Below are positions 1 to 10,030 of a stretch of DNA of 64,000 bases, piece by piece. Location of the stretch: positions 37,809-101,808 of the forward strand of contig JAFYZW010000135.1 in the NCBI GenBank assembly GCA_017548545.1, read 5' to 3'. Numbering within the stretch: position 1 is the stretch's first letter; every line of letters starts with the position of its first letter. Source of the DNA: Bacteroidales bacterium. GTDB taxonomy: Bacteria; Bacteroidota; Bacteroidia; Bacteroidales; UBA3663. Under the pieces are notes generated by a model. The model ran no database searches and was not told the DNA's origin. It worked only from the letters and a program-made list of their open reading frames with translations. The position numbers and the translations under genes were made by a program.

Positions 1-437
1 ACGACTTCGTCCAAGACGACGAGGCCGCACGCGACATTGTGAGCGATGTCTTCACTGCCGTATGGAATGCCCGGGAGCGCATGATGTTCAGCACATTGCC
101 TAGCTATCTGATGACCAGCATCCGAAACCAAAGCATCAACTACCTGCGCAAGAACGCAGGGCGTGAGAGTTTCGAGCCCAACGATGCGATGGCAGCACTC
201 ATGGCCGACAACGAAGAGGACCTCAGCATGCTCAACGAACGTCTCGACAAGCTACAAGGCCTCGTAAGTCAATTGCCCGACAAGACGCGACACGTCCTTG
301 AGGAATGCTACTACCACGACAAGAAATACAGCGAAGTGGCATGCGAGATGGGTATCACGTCCGACGGCGTCAAGAAACACATTGTCAAAGCCTTCCGGTT
401 GCTCCGCGAAAGCTTCGGCATATCCCAGAACCGATAA
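1..437 (+). CDS. ECF-type RNA polymerase sigma factor, 5' end cut by window
   Basis: The reading frame is open from base 3 and runs to a TAA at 435-437, so the N-terminus lies outside the window. The visible part starts in sigma region 2 (DDEAARDIVSDVF, then TAVWNAR) and ends with region 4 (LVSQLPDKTRHVLEECYY, then an SEVACEMGITSDGVKKH helix-turn-helix). This is the compact ECF sigma-70 layout common in Bacteroidetes. It directs RNA polymerase to a small regulon when its anti-sigma factor releases it. The FecR-type gene starts 2 bases after the stop, so the two are co-transcribed as a sigma/anti-sigma pair. Family assignment is firm; the target promoter is unknown. Confidence 0.93.
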   Translation, partial: DFVQDDEAARDIVSDVFTAVWNARERMMFSTLPSYLMTSIRNQSINYLRKNAGRESFEPNDAMAALMADNEEDLSMLNERLDKLQGLVSQLPDKTRHVLEECYYHDKKYSEVACEMGITSDGVKKHIVKAFRLLRESFGISQNR

Positions 438-439
438 CA

Positions 440-1585
440 ATGAACGACAATCAGTTGCAGAACGACAACTTTATGCCCGCTGACGAGGCTCACATGCCCA
501 ACGCGCGCGAAGAGGAGGCCCTCCGACAGGCGCTCCGTCGTCAGCATATCCCTACCCCGGATGTCGATGCCGCTTGGGAGGACTTTGTCAAGAAGAACAA
601 TATTCTGATTCCTGCAGCTCAAGCGGCAAAGACTTCCCGACGATGGTGGTCCGTGGCAGCAGCCATTGCGCTCATCGTTACCTTGGGCATTGCGTCGATG
701 CTGTGGCTGCGCCCGATAAACACTGCAAGTGAGCCACAGCAGGTCTTTGTTCACATCGATGAATCGAGTGAAATACATCTCACCGACCAGACTACAGGCA
801 AGATAATCCCCGTTGAAGCTTCCCAAGTCACATTCGATACCGAAAAGGCCAACCAAGGGATCACTGCCAAAACCGAACCTAGACTGCTGACGTTGCGAGT
901 GCCTCGCGGCACCACCTACCAACTTACCTTGCCCGACGGCACGGAAGTGTGGCTCAATAGCGATTCCGAACTAACCTTCCCCGACCACTTTACCGGAAGG
1001 GAACGACGGGTGAATCTCGTAGGTGAGGGTTATTTCAAGGTGACCAAAGACAAGGAACATCCGTTCCGCATCAAGGCCCCCAACTTCACCGTCACAGTCC
1101 TGGGCACCGAATTCAACATCCGCGCCTACGATCGTGATGCCTCCATCGTCTCGCTCGTATCTGGTTCCGTTTCGTTGCATTCGGTGGCTGCACCGCTGCA
1201 GGCAGGCGACAACAATCCGATCCTGAAACCCGGACAGACTGCCACCATCGGCATCGACGGCTCGATACACATCGAGGACCTCGACGCCTATTCGTTCGTG
1301 CAATGGAAGGAGAACCTCTTCTACTTCAACGATGCACCATTACAGGACGTCATCCGCGAGATGGGACGCTGGTACAACGTTGATATCTTCATCGAGAATC
1401 CCGAAGAGAGCAGGGACCTTCGCGTGCATTTTGCAGCCGACCGCAGCGAGTCGCTGCAGACTGCCCTCGACAACCTGAACGAGCTCGGGCTGATACAGGC
1501 GACCCTCTACAACGACAACGAGCGTGTCAGTGTCCGTTTGCTGGGTCAGCACGCCACCGACAATGCCATCAGGCTACAGAATTGA
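440..1585 (+). CDS. FecR-family anti-sigma factor
   Basis: About 381 residues. I chose the ATG at 440, just after the sigma stop; a longer frame upstream only overlaps the sigma gene. An acidic cytoplasmic N-terminal part is followed by one membrane segment (WWSVAAAIALIVTLG, roughly residues 70-90) and a periplasmic FecR domain (VPRGTTYQLTLPDGTEVWLN, then ERRVNLVGEGYFKV and VLGTEFNIRAY) and a C-terminal domain with WKENLFYFNDAPLQDVI. Known family role: an inner-membrane anti-sigma factor that receives a signal from the STN domain of a TonB-dependent receptor. The nearby SusC shows no STN domain, so its signalling partner is not evident here. The next gene starts 13 bases downstream. Confidence 0.92.
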   Translation: MNDNQLQNDNFMPADEAHMPNAREEEALRQALRRQHIPTPDVDAAWEDFVKKNNILIPAAQAAKTSRRWWSVAAAIALIVTLGIASMLWLRPINTASEPQQVFVHIDESSEIHLTDQTTGKIIPVEASQVTFDTEKANQGITAKTEPRLLTLRVPRGTTYQLTLPDGTEVWLNSDSELTFPDHFTGRERRVNLVGEGYFKVTKDKEHPFRIKAPNFTVTVLGTEFNIRAYDRDASIVSLVSGSVSLHSVAAPLQAGDNNPILKPGQTATIGIDGSIHIEDLDAYSFVQWKENLFYFNDAPLQDVIREMGRWYNVDIFIENPEESRDLRVHFAADRSESLQTALDNLNELGLIQATLYNDNERVSVRLLGQHATDNAIRLQN

Positions 1586-1598
1586 CATACCCGTTTTT

Positions 1599-2732
1599 AT
1601 GAAATGCACCAGAAACCTTGCCATCCCGCTGCTCACTGTCGCCTTGCTCGGCGGGTGTATCCGAAACCGAGTCAACTCCAACGATGTAACTTCTGAAGTC
1701 CGAATTGTCAATCCGCTTGATATCCGGTTTGGCGATCCCTTCATCCTCGCTGCCTCTGATGGCCGTTACTACATGTATGGTACCTCGCTGGCCGATGGCT
1801 TCGAGGCATACAGTTCCGACAACCTCTGGGACTGGACACCCTGCGGACAGGTCTATCAGGGTGGGGGAGAAGAACAGTGGAATCTCGATTGCTTCTGGGC
1901 TCCCGAAGTCTATGAGCGCCAGGGCAAATACTATCTGTTCTACAGCGCCAACGATCGGAACAATCCCACACACGAAGCCGAGAACTTCAAGATAGGAGTG
2001 GCTGTGTCCGACTCTCCCACAGGACCGTTCACCGACCTCTACAACCGTCCGCTTTTCGAACCACCTTATCCCATCATCGATGCAAATGTGTGGTTCGACG
2101 ACGACGCAGGTCGCTGCTATCTCTATTTCTCGCGTTGCTGTTACAAGCACCCTGTCGAAAGCGACGTAGCCGAATGGGCGCGCCACGAGGGGATATACGA
2201 CGCCATTGAAGAGAGTTGGATCTACGGCGTAGAGCTCCTTCCCGACTTCAGTGGTGTAGTAGGTGAGCCCCAACTGTTGCTCCGTCCACCAACAGGCCTC
2301 GCCGATCCAACCACCCAGTGGGAGAATCGTTCAGTGCTCGCCCATGAGGCAGGACGCCGCTGGAACGAAGGCTCCTATACCTTCCGTCACGACAGCACTT
2401 GGTACATCATGTATTCCGCCAACTTCTTCGGCAGTTCCAACTATGCCGTAGGTTATGCCACAGGTCCGTCACCCCTGGGTCCCTTTGTCAAAGCAGCCGA
2501 AAATCCCATCCTGCAGGCCGACACAGCGCAGGGTGGACAAACCACGGGCACAGGTCACAACATGGCCTTCCGAAGTCATCAGGGCCAGTGGCTCACCGTT
2601 TATCACGGCCGCACTCTGCGTCAGCCCGACCAGCGCGTAGTCTTCATTGGTGCTCTCGCGCTCGACAGTGAAGGTCGCCTACAGATTCATCCCGCCGATA
2701 CACTCACCCTCAATACCGACCGTCGCCCGTGA
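1599..2732 (+). CDS. GH43-like glycoside hydrolase lipoprotein
   Basis: About 377 residues, starting at the ATG at 1599, which gives a clean lipoprotein signal (LLTVALLGGC). The five-bladed propeller family GH43 is suggested by three acidic motifs: GDPFIL with Asp46, IIDANVWFDD with Asp161 and RWNEGSY with Glu257. These match the expected base, pKa modulator and acid of the family. GHNMAF and VYHGR late in the protein also fit. Family members remove arabinofuranosyl or xylosyl units from plant or other glycans; the exact substrate cannot be read here. The stop overlaps the start of the hybrid sensor by 4 bases, so translation is probably coupled. Confidence 0.85.
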   Translation: MKCTRNLAIPLLTVALLGGCIRNRVNSNDVTSEVRIVNPLDIRFGDPFILAASDGRYYMYGTSLADGFEAYSSDNLWDWTPCGQVYQGGGEEQWNLDCFWAPEVYERQGKYYLFYSANDRNNPTHEAENFKIGVAVSDSPTGPFTDLYNRPLFEPPYPIIDANVWFDDDAGRCYLYFSRCCYKHPVESDVAEWARHEGIYDAIEESWIYGVELLPDFSGVVGEPQLLLRPPTGLADPTTQWENRSVLAHEAGRRWNEGSYTFRHDSTWYIMYSANFFGSSNYAVGYATGPSPLGPFVKAAENPILQADTAQGGQTTGTGHNMAFRSHQGQWLTVYHGRTLRQPDQRVVFIGALALDSEGRLQIHPADTLTLNTDRRP

Positions 2733-5700
2733 AATCCGCAATCATAGCTTCCCTGCTCACTGTCGCAGGGATGCTCACCATCGAAACCTCCGCCCAACAA
2801 CCTCTGCATTTCACCCGGTCCGAACAGCTCTCGTTCCGGCATCTCGACATTCTCGATGGGTTGAGCCAGAACACTGTGAGCTGCATGCTGCAGGACCGTC
2901 AGGGTTACATCTGGTTGGGCACAAAAGACGGAGTGAACATCTACGACGGCAACGAGTTCCGCCAGCCTCTCACTGCCGACGGCGCCCATTGCAGCTTTGT
3001 TCGTGCTCTGTTCGAGGACGAAGACGGCATTGTCTGGATCGGTTCCGAAGTGGGCCTGTGGCGCTACGACCCTGTAGCCGAAGAGTTGCTGCCCCTTAGT
3101 CGCATCACGCACGGAACGACGGCCATCACCCATCCCGTTTGTCAGATTCAGAGCGACACCACAGGTGCCTTATGGATATGTGTCGATGAGGAAGGCATCT
3201 ACCGTTACGACAAACAGTCCGCGCAGCTCCAACTCGTCTTCGACAGTCACCCCCTCGGGCACAGCATCCTCTGTATGGCCTTTGGGCAAGGTCGCATCTG
3301 GGTGGGCACCTTTGGCGGCGGACTTTACTACAGCGACGACGAGCTTCGCAGCCTCAAGCCCTACACTACCCCCGAAGGCCGTAATCCTATGCCCGACTGC
3401 TCGGTGTCGCGCCTCGGCTTCCGTCATGGCCTGCTCTATGTGGCCACCGAACAGCAAGGACTCAGTGCCATTACACCGCGCACCATGGACTATCGAGCCG
3501 TGTTCGCCCACGATGAAGAAGGCCGCTCGCCCTTCGTTCGTGACATGATGTTCCGCGACGACGACGTCTGGCTCTGCACCGAAAACGGCCTCTATGTCCT
3601 CAATGTCACCACCGGCCAGGTGCAGCACTATCGTCACGAAGGGTACGATGCCTATTCCCTTTCCGACAACGCCCTCTACTGCATCCTCACCGATCGCGAA
3701 GGTGGCATCTGGATAGGTTCCTACTTCGGTGGCGTCAATTACCTCGACACTGCCGACCGAGTGTTCGAAAAGTTCTACGCGGGGCGTAGCGGAAGCGATT
3801 GGCAGGGCCTACGTGTTCGCGAAATACGGCAGGATCATCATGGCCACATCTGGATAGGCACTGAAGACCAGGGACTCAATATGCTCGACCCCTCCACCGG
3901 AAAGGTGACCTTCGTCGAAGCCAGCCGCCGTTTTCGCAACGTTCACGGCCTCTGCTGTATCGGCGACGAGCTCTGGGTTGGAACGTTCAGCAGCGGGCTA
4001 CACATCCTCGACACCGCCACTGGCCGCCAACTTCGCAGCTACGACTGCTACGACGGGTCTGGTCTACCCAGCAACAGCATCTTCTCAATTATCCGCACTC
4101 GGCAGGGCGAAATCTATCTCGGCACCATGTCGGGCATCGCCCAGTGGGATGCACAACATCGACGGTTCTTTTCCGTGCCTGGTCTCGAAGGCACTTTTAT
4201 CTATAACCTTTACGAGGACCGCGACGGCACGCTATGGGCTTCCACCTATTCGGCGGGACTCTTTGTGCGCAAAGCCGGCGAACTGGGCTGGAAGCAGTAC
4301 CTGCATCGCGAAGACCAGCCGCAGTCTATTGCCAGCAATATGGTTTATGGCACCATGCAGGACTCGAGGGGGACTCACTGGATTTACACGCAGCAGGGCC
4401 TTTGTCGCTTCGACCAACGCACTCAAACCTTCGTCGCCGACAGCCTCTATGGCATAACCTTGCCCAAAGGCGTAGTCTATCAGCTCATCGAAGACGCGCA
4501 TGGCACCTATTGGATTACCACTAACGGCGGCCTCTACCGCATCAATCCCGCCACGGCCGAAGTGAGTCGATTCACCACCAGCGACGGACTTTCGTCCAAT
4601 CAGTTCAACTATAGTTCCAGCCTCATCACCGACGACGGCACCATCTATGCCGGCACCATCGAAGGCATGGTGCGCTTCAACCCCAATCAGCTCGTTGGAG
4701 CGCGTCGCCTCCCCAAGCCCGTGGTGGCCAATGTGTGGGTGTTCAATCATCGCCTTTCTCCTCAGGACGACCCAGAGATCATCGACCGATCGATCAGCTT
4801 CCTCGACCGCATCGAATTGGCAGCCGACGAAAACACCTTGACCTTGGGTGTAGTGATTCCAAGTTTCAACACTGCCGATACCCACCAGCTTAAATATCTC
4901 TTGGAAGGCTTCGACACCGAATGGCGCTACCTGCTCACCCGTGGTGAACGCATCTCATACGCCAAGCTCCCTCCAGGCAAATACACCCTGCATCTGGCAG
5001 CCTTCGATCGCAAGAACGAGAAGGAGGTGAACCCGTCGCAGTTCCAGATAGTCATACGTCCGCCATTCTATAAGACCTTCTGGGCCTATGCTCTCTATTT
5101 CCTGCTGCTGTTAGGCCTATTGTTCGCGATCATATATATATTCCGCGCGCGAAGCCGTGAGCGAATGCTGTTGCAGATGCGCGACTATCGGCAGAACAAG
5201 GAACGCGAACTCAATCGCGCCAAGATTGACTTCTTCACCAACGTGGCTCACGAGATACGCACCCCGCTCACCCTCATCAAGGCACCGCTCGACGGATTGC
5301 TGTCACAAAAACAGAAATTCGAAACCCGCGAGCGCGACGACCTCGACGTGATGAGCCTCAACGTGAATCGCCTGCTCCTGCTCGTCAATCAGTTGCTCGA
5401 CTTCCGCAAGATGCAGGAGAGTAAGGTCGAACTGCGGCCGCGCCTCACCAACATCGGTCAGTTGGTCGAAGAGCTCAAGCGTCGCTTTACCCCCGCCATC
5501 GAGGCCGCGGGTCGAGTCCTCATCGTCGAAATGCCCAAGGAAGCGCCCGTGATGGCTCGTGTCGATCAAGAGGCAATCACCAAAATCCTAAGCAATCTGC
5601 TCACCAATGCCATCAAGTACGGTCAGTCGTACATCAAACTCCAATTGGAATGCAATCAGGAGACGTTCTGGATCAACGTGGCCAACGACGGCGAGCTCAT

Positions 5701-6739
5701 CAGCAAAAGCGACCGCGAGACAATCTTCAATCTCTTTAATCGCGCAAATGCATCACACGTACAACCAGGTACCGGCATTGGCCTATCCTATGCACGCCAG
5801 CTAGCCGAACTTCACGGCGGCACACTTGCTGTGGTCGATTCCGATACCGAGAACGTCTTCTCTCTGACCATTCCTCGCCGTTTGGACGAGGAGTCCGAGC
5901 CCGACTACCTGCAGGACGACAAGACCCAATCGCCCGAGTTCGCTTCCCTGCTTCCCTCCAAGCAGGGCGAAGTTGTCCTGCTCCTCGTCGATGATAATGT
6001 CGAACTTTTGAATTTCATGACCAAACGTCTGTCGGCCAACACCGGCTATCGTGTCCTGACTGCCGAGGATGGTGTCAAAGCGCTTCAAATCATCGATACG
6101 GAATACGTCGATATCGTTATCACCGACCTGATGATGCCTAATATGGATGGCCTGGAGCTATGCCAGCGCATCAAGAGCGACCTGCATTACTGCCATTTGC
6201 CCGTGGTGCTGCTTACCGCCAAAACCGAGGTGGAGGATAAGATCAAAGGCCTTGAGATGGGAGCAGATGCCTATCTCGAAAAGCCGTTTAACATGGATTT
6301 CCTGTTTGCAACCATCAACTCGTTGCTGCGCAATCGTCAGCAGATCTACAGTCGCTTCACCAACAATCCCATTGTTTCGACCACTTCCAGTCAAGGTGCC
6401 CTCTCGAAGATGGATGAGAAGTTCCTCATGAAACTCGATACCCTAATTCAGGAGAACTTCCACAACCCGGACTTCAACATGGATAGTATCGTTGATGAAA
6501 TGGGACTGAGCCGATCGGCCTTCTATCGCAAGATAAAGGGATTGGCCAACATGTCGCCCAACGAATATATCCGAATGTTACGTCTGCGCAAGGCTGCACA
6601 GTTGCTTGTCGAAGGTGATTTGTCTGTTTCCGAAATCTGTTATCAGGTCGGTTTTGGCACACCATCCTATTTCAGCAAATGTTTCCAAAAACAGTTCGGA
6701 GTGTTACCCAAAGTGTATGCCGAAACACACGCCAAATAG
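2729..6739 (+). CDS. Hybrid two-component system sensor/regulator (HTCS)
   Basis: A 1336-residue one-protein signalling system that starts at GTG 2729. Order: signal peptide; about 14 Reg_prop-type propeller repeats (for example GYIWLGTKDGVNIYD, GGIWIGSYFGGVNYLD) filling the periplasmic part; a Y_Y_Y domain around 690-775; a membrane helix about 785-807 (FWAYALYFLLLLGLL); a HisKA domain with FFTNVAHEIRTPLTLI (His near 841); an HATPase domain; a receiver domain with VDDN near 1081 and phospho-acceptor Asp in ITDLMMPNMDG near 1132; and a C-terminal AraC-type DNA-binding domain (SRSAFYRKIKGL). HTCS proteins bind an oligosaccharide from the target glycan and switch on the linked SusC/D operon. 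A long terminator follows, so the structural operon is transcribed separately. Confidence 0.97.
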   Translation: MKSAIIASLLTVAGMLTIETSAQQPLHFTRSEQLSFRHLDILDGLSQNTVSCMLQDRQGYIWLGTKDGVNIYDGNEFRQPLTADGAHCSFVRALFEDEDGIVWIGSEVGLWRYDPVAEELLPLSRITHGTTAITHPVCQIQSDTTGALWICVDEEGIYRYDKQSAQLQLVFDSHPLGHSILCMAFGQGRIWVGTFGGGLYYSDDELRSLKPYTTPEGRNPMPDCSVSRLGFRHGLLYVATEQQGLSAITPRTMDYRAVFAHDEEGRSPFVRDMMFRDDDVWLCTENGLYVLNVTTGQVQHYRHEGYDAYSLSDNALYCILTDREGGIWIGSYFGGVNYLDTADRVFEKFYAGRSGSDWQGLRVREIRQDHHGHIWIGTEDQGLNMLDPSTGKVTFVEASRRFRNVHGLCCIGDELWVGTFSSGLHILDTATGRQLRSYDCYDGSGLPSNSIFSIIRTRQGEIYLGTMSGIAQWDAQHRRFFSVPGLEGTFIYNLYEDRDGTLWASTYSAGLFVRKAGELGWKQYLHREDQPQSIASNMVYGTMQDSRGTHWIYTQQGLCRFDQRTQTFVADSLYGITLPKGVVYQLIEDAHGTYWITTNGGLYRINPATAEVSRFTTSDGLSSNQFNYSSSLITDDGTIYAGTIEGMVRFNPNQLVGARRLPKPVVANVWVFNHRLSPQDDPEIIDRSISFLDRIELAADENTLTLGVVIPSFNTADTHQLKYLLEGFDTEWRYLLTRGERISYAKLPPGKYTLHLAAFDRKNEKEVNPSQFQIVIRPPFYKTFWAYALYFLLLLGLLFAIIYIFRARSRERMLLQMRDYRQNKERELNRAKIDFFTNVAHEIRTPLTLIKAPLDGLLSQKQKFETRERDDLDVMSLNVNRLLLLVNQLLDFRKMQESKVELRPRLTNIGQLVEELKRRFTPAIEAAGRVLIVEMPKEAPVMARVDQEAITKILSNLLTNAIKYGQSYIKLQLECNQETFWINVANDGELISKSDRETIFNLFNRANASHVQPGTGIGLSYARQLAELHGGTLAVVDSDTENVFSLTIPRRLDEESEPDYLQDDKTQSPEFASLLPSKQGEVVLLLVDDNVELLNFMTKRLSANTGYRVLTAEDGVKALQIIDTEYVDIVITDLMMPNMDGLELCQRIKSDLHYCHLPVVLLTAKTEVEDKIKGLEMGADAYLEKPFNMDFLFATINSLLRNRQQIYSRFTNNPIVSTTSSQGALSKMDEKFLMKLDTLIQENFHNPDFNMDSIVDEMGLSRSAFYRKIKGLANMSPNEYIRMLRLRKAAQLLVEGDLSVSEICYQVGFGTPSYFSKCFQKQFGVLPKVYAETHAK

Positions 6740-6789
6740 AAATTACGCCATGAAAATGAAATGATTCTTGCAGACGATGCAAAAATCGT

Positions 6790-6859
6790 CCCAAATAACC
6801 GCTCAAATTGACCAAAATGCCTATTTAGCCAATTTGAGCGGTTATTTGGGATTTTTTTT
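6790..6859 (+). terminator. Long perfect-stem terminator after the HTCS gene
   Basis: Bases 6790-6810 and 6830-6850 are exact reverse complements (21 bp, beginning CCCAAATAACCGC) around a 19-base loop, followed by ATTTTTTTTA. This fits an intrinsic terminator. The stem is longer than usual and has no mismatch. The -7 box for the SusC operon lies 25 bases beyond. Confidence 0.9.
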
Positions 6860-6883
6860 ATATCTGTTCTGCCATTTCACTCC

Positions 6884-6891
6884 TATCTTTG
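6884..6891 (+). promoter_or_regulatory. -7 box of the SusC/D operon promoter
   Basis: TATCTTTG matches the Bacteroidetes -7 consensus TAnnTTTG and is followed by CCCC. It lies about 50 bases before the SusC start. No clean -33 TTTG is visible at 19-21 bases upstream, as expected if an activator such as the HTCS is needed. Confidence 0.65.
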
Positions 6892-6941
6892 CCCCGGAAA
6901 AAGTTCGAAACTCATAATTCAATACTCAAAAAAATAATCAA

Positions 6942-9900
6942 GTGAAACACGTTACAACACACAGAACATCAATTCTGACAGTTTTGTTCATGTTGCTCTT
7001 TGTGCCGGTCACACTGGCACAGAAGATTACCGTGAGCGGTACTGTCGTTGATGTTGATCACGAACCCCTCATTGGAGTAAGTGTCGTGGAGGTCGATAAC
7101 ATCACCAATGGTATGTCCACCGACCTTGATGGTAAGTTTACGCTCAACGTGGCTCCCGATGCCAAGTTGTCGGTGTCGTACATCGGCTACGTAACCAAGA
7201 TTGTAGAGGTGGGCGGCAAGTCGCAACTGATGATTACCCTCGCCGAGGACCGCAAGACGCTCGACGACGTCGTGGTGATCGGTTATGGTACGCAGAAGAA
7301 AGCCGACCTCACAGGAGCAGTAGCGGTGGTGAGCATGAAGGATGCGAAGAAGAATTCGCCCACCAACATCGGCGAGATGCTGCAGGGTCAGGTGCCAGGT
7401 GTGAGCGTCGCCACCAGTTCGGAACCCGGTTCGATGGCCAATGTGCGCATCCGTGGTATCGGTTCGTTCTCGAGCGTAGGTCCCCTCTACGTCATCGACG
7501 GACTGATCGTAAATGATGTCAATCACCTCAACCCTTCGGAGATCGAGAACATGCAGGTGCTGAAGGACGCATCGGCAGCAGCCATCTACGGTGCCCGTGG
7601 CGCCAACGGTGTCATCCTCATCACGACCAAGAAGGGCAAGAAGGGTGCACCCACGCTCGATATCAACGCCAACTGGAGCCTCGCAGGCATGCCCAAGAAG
7701 ATCGATGTGATGAACTCGATCGACTTCCTGCAGTATAACGAACTGGCTTACCTCAACTCGGGTGTGGCATGGCCAGCACAGGGCTGGAGCGATGACCACG
7801 TCGGCCAGTATATCCCCAACACCGATTGGCAGAAAGCCAACTTCCAGACAGGTTTCACGCAGGACTATAATATAATGTATAGCCAGGGTTCCGACAACGT
7901 GAACATGGCTGTCGGCCTTGGCTGGATGGACCAGACCGGTATCATCGAAGGCCCCGACTACAGCCGCTTCACTGCCCGCGTGAACACCGATGCCACCTAC
8001 AAGTGGCTCAAGATTGGCGAGAACCTGACCTACCAGCACACCAACACGATGAACACCAATGGTGGCTCGTTTGCCAATGTGCTCTCGATGCCTACGGTCA
8101 TCCCGGTATATGACCCCTTTGAACCCACTGAGCGAGGTGGCTTCGGTTATGGTAGTGCCGACTTCCCAACCTATTCAACTAACCCCGTGGCCAATCAGAA
8201 GAGTTACCGCTCGGAGCACTGGAACGACCACATCATCGGCAACTTCTTCGCCGAACTCACCTTCTTCAACCATCTTACCTACAAGCTGAACGTCGGTATC
8301 GATGCCTGGTGGGGTCGCAGCAAGAACCGTAACAACTGTTATACCATGCGTATGGCTTCGGGTGAAACACGTTATCAGGATGTTCTTACCGAGGATCGCG
8401 ACAGCCGTGTCACCATCCTCATCGAGAACACGCTGAATTACACCCAGAGCTTCGGCAAGCATAATGTCAGCGCCCTGGTGGGTTACACCACCGAGGACGT
8501 TCGCTGGAACTATCTGCGCGCCGAGGGTTATAACCAGCAGGTGCCCGGCCTGTGGCAGATTGCCCTTGTCGGCACCCAAAACAATATGTATGGTGTCGAG
8601 AACGAACGCCGCATGATCTCCTATCTGGGTCGTATCGACTACAACTATGCTGAGCGTTATCTGCTCCAGTTCAACTTCCGTTCCGACGGATGCTCGAAGT
8701 TCGGCCCCGAAAATCGTCGTGGCTATTTCCCCTCTGTCTCTCTTGGATGGAAGATCAACGAAGAGGCCTTCTTCGAGCCACTCCAATCAGTAGTTAATCT
8801 CCTCAAGTTGCGCGCCAGCTGGGGTACTATTGGCGACATGCAGGCTCTGGGCAACTACGACTACATCCCAGGTATCGACCATAGCGGTCCCTATGAGGGT
8901 CTGTACGCCGTGTTTGGTCCCAGCGGCAATGAGAACGTACACTATGGCGCCACTCAGTCAGCACGCGTCAACGTCAATCTCGGTTGGGAGAGCAAAACCA
9001 CAACCAATATCGGCGCCGACTTCGAGATGTTAGGCAACCGTCTTTTTGGTTCGTTGGAATGGTTCAACTCCAAATCGACCGACCTGCTCTTCAATATCAA
9101 GACCGCGTGGGCCACCGGTACATCGACCCTTTGGACCAATTACGGACGAATGACCAACAGCGGTATCGAGGCTACTCTCGGATGGCGTGACCACAAAGGC
9201 GATTTTGACTACTCCATTAGCGCCAACTTTACTGCCTTGAGGAACAAGGTCAATCGACTGGGAGGTGATGACTTCTACGATTCCTGGCACAGCCGCACAA
9301 TGGTTGACCGTTCGATTGGCGAGTTCTACCTCATTCAGTTCGATGGCATCTTCCAATCCATGGACGAGGTCTATGACCACACCACGACTCTTGCCGACGG
9401 CACCGTAAAGGTGATCCAGCCCAATGCCAAGCCCGGTGATGTGCGCTACATCGATGCCGACCAGGATGGTGACATCGATGCCGACGACCGCGTCTTCAGC
9501 GGCAGCCCGCTTCCCAAGTGCGAGCTGGGTGTGACGGCTAACCTGAGCTGGAAAGGCCTTGACTTCAGTATGTTCTGGGCTGGTCAGTTTGGCAATAAGA
9601 TCTACAATGGTGTGCGTCAGGCAACCCTCAATTATAACGTCGATAATCTGCCTTCCGACGCTGTGCCCTGGACCTGGGACAATCCTTCCACCGAGTTCCC
9701 ACGCATGTATGCCAATGCCACTTCGAATAACATTGCCTACTGCGACCGGTTCCTCGAGGATGGCACGTTCTTCCGCCTGAAGAACATCCAGCTGGGTTAC
9801 ACCTTGCCACAGGCTTGGACCTCCCACATCTTCGTGAAGCGCATCCGTGCCTTCGTCAGTGGCAGCAACCTGCTCACTTTCACCAAGTACAAGGGATATG

Positions 9901-10001
9901 ACCCCGACATCATCTGCACCAACGTTTTTGAGCAAGGCTACGACAGCGGACAGTTCCCTTCGGCCAAGCAGGTCAACTTCGGTGTTCAGGTCAACTTCTA
10001 A
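6942..10001 (+). CDS. SusC-like TonB-dependent outer-membrane glycan transporter
   Basis: 1019 residues from a GTG start; no ATG gives a comparable signal peptide (SILTVLFMLLFVPVTLAQ). It continues with a carboxypeptidase-D regulatory-like domain (VSGTVVDVDHEPLIGVSV), a plug with SusC hallmarks (VVVIGYGTQKKADLTGAV, MLQGQVPGVSV, VRIRGIGSFSSVGPLYVIDG, AAIYGARGANGVILITTKKG) and a beta-barrel ending in an aromatic strand (VNFGVQVNF). The pore imports oligosaccharides with TonB energy, closed by the SusD lid encoded next. There is no STN signalling domain. It is the first gene of the structural operon. Confidence 0.97.
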   Translation: MKHVTTHRTSILTVLFMLLFVPVTLAQKITVSGTVVDVDHEPLIGVSVVEVDNITNGMSTDLDGKFTLNVAPDAKLSVSYIGYVTKIVEVGGKSQLMITLAEDRKTLDDVVVIGYGTQKKADLTGAVAVVSMKDAKKNSPTNIGEMLQGQVPGVSVATSSEPGSMANVRIRGIGSFSSVGPLYVIDGLIVNDVNHLNPSEIENMQVLKDASAAAIYGARGANGVILITTKKGKKGAPTLDINANWSLAGMPKKIDVMNSIDFLQYNELAYLNSGVAWPAQGWSDDHVGQYIPNTDWQKANFQTGFTQDYNIMYSQGSDNVNMAVGLGWMDQTGIIEGPDYSRFTARVNTDATYKWLKIGENLTYQHTNTMNTNGGSFANVLSMPTVIPVYDPFEPTERGGFGYGSADFPTYSTNPVANQKSYRSEHWNDHIIGNFFAELTFFNHLTYKLNVGIDAWWGRSKNRNNCYTMRMASGETRYQDVLTEDRDSRVTILIENTLNYTQSFGKHNVSALVGYTTEDVRWNYLRAEGYNQQVPGLWQIALVGTQNNMYGVENERRMISYLGRIDYNYAERYLLQFNFRSDGCSKFGPENRRGYFPSVSLGWKINEEAFFEPLQSVVNLLKLRASWGTIGDMQALGNYDYIPGIDHSGPYEGLYAVFGPSGNENVHYGATQSARVNVNLGWESKTTTNIGADFEMLGNRLFGSLEWFNSKSTDLLFNIKTAWATGTSTLWTNYGRMTNSGIEATLGWRDHKGDFDYSISANFTALRNKVNRLGGDDFYDSWHSRTMVDRSIGEFYLIQFDGIFQSMDEVYDHTTTLADGTVKVIQPNAKPGDVRYIDADQDGDIDADDRVFSGSPLPKCELGVTANLSWKGLDFSMFWAGQFGNKIYNGVRQATLNYNVDNLPSDAVPWTWDNPSTEFPRMYANATSNNIAYCDRFLEDGTFFRLKNIQLGYTLPQAWTSHIFVKRIRAFVSGSNLLTFTKYKGYDPDIICTNVFEQGYDSGQFPSAKQVNFGVQVNF

Positions 10002-10030
10002 TCACTTAACCATACAAACATTCAAGACAA

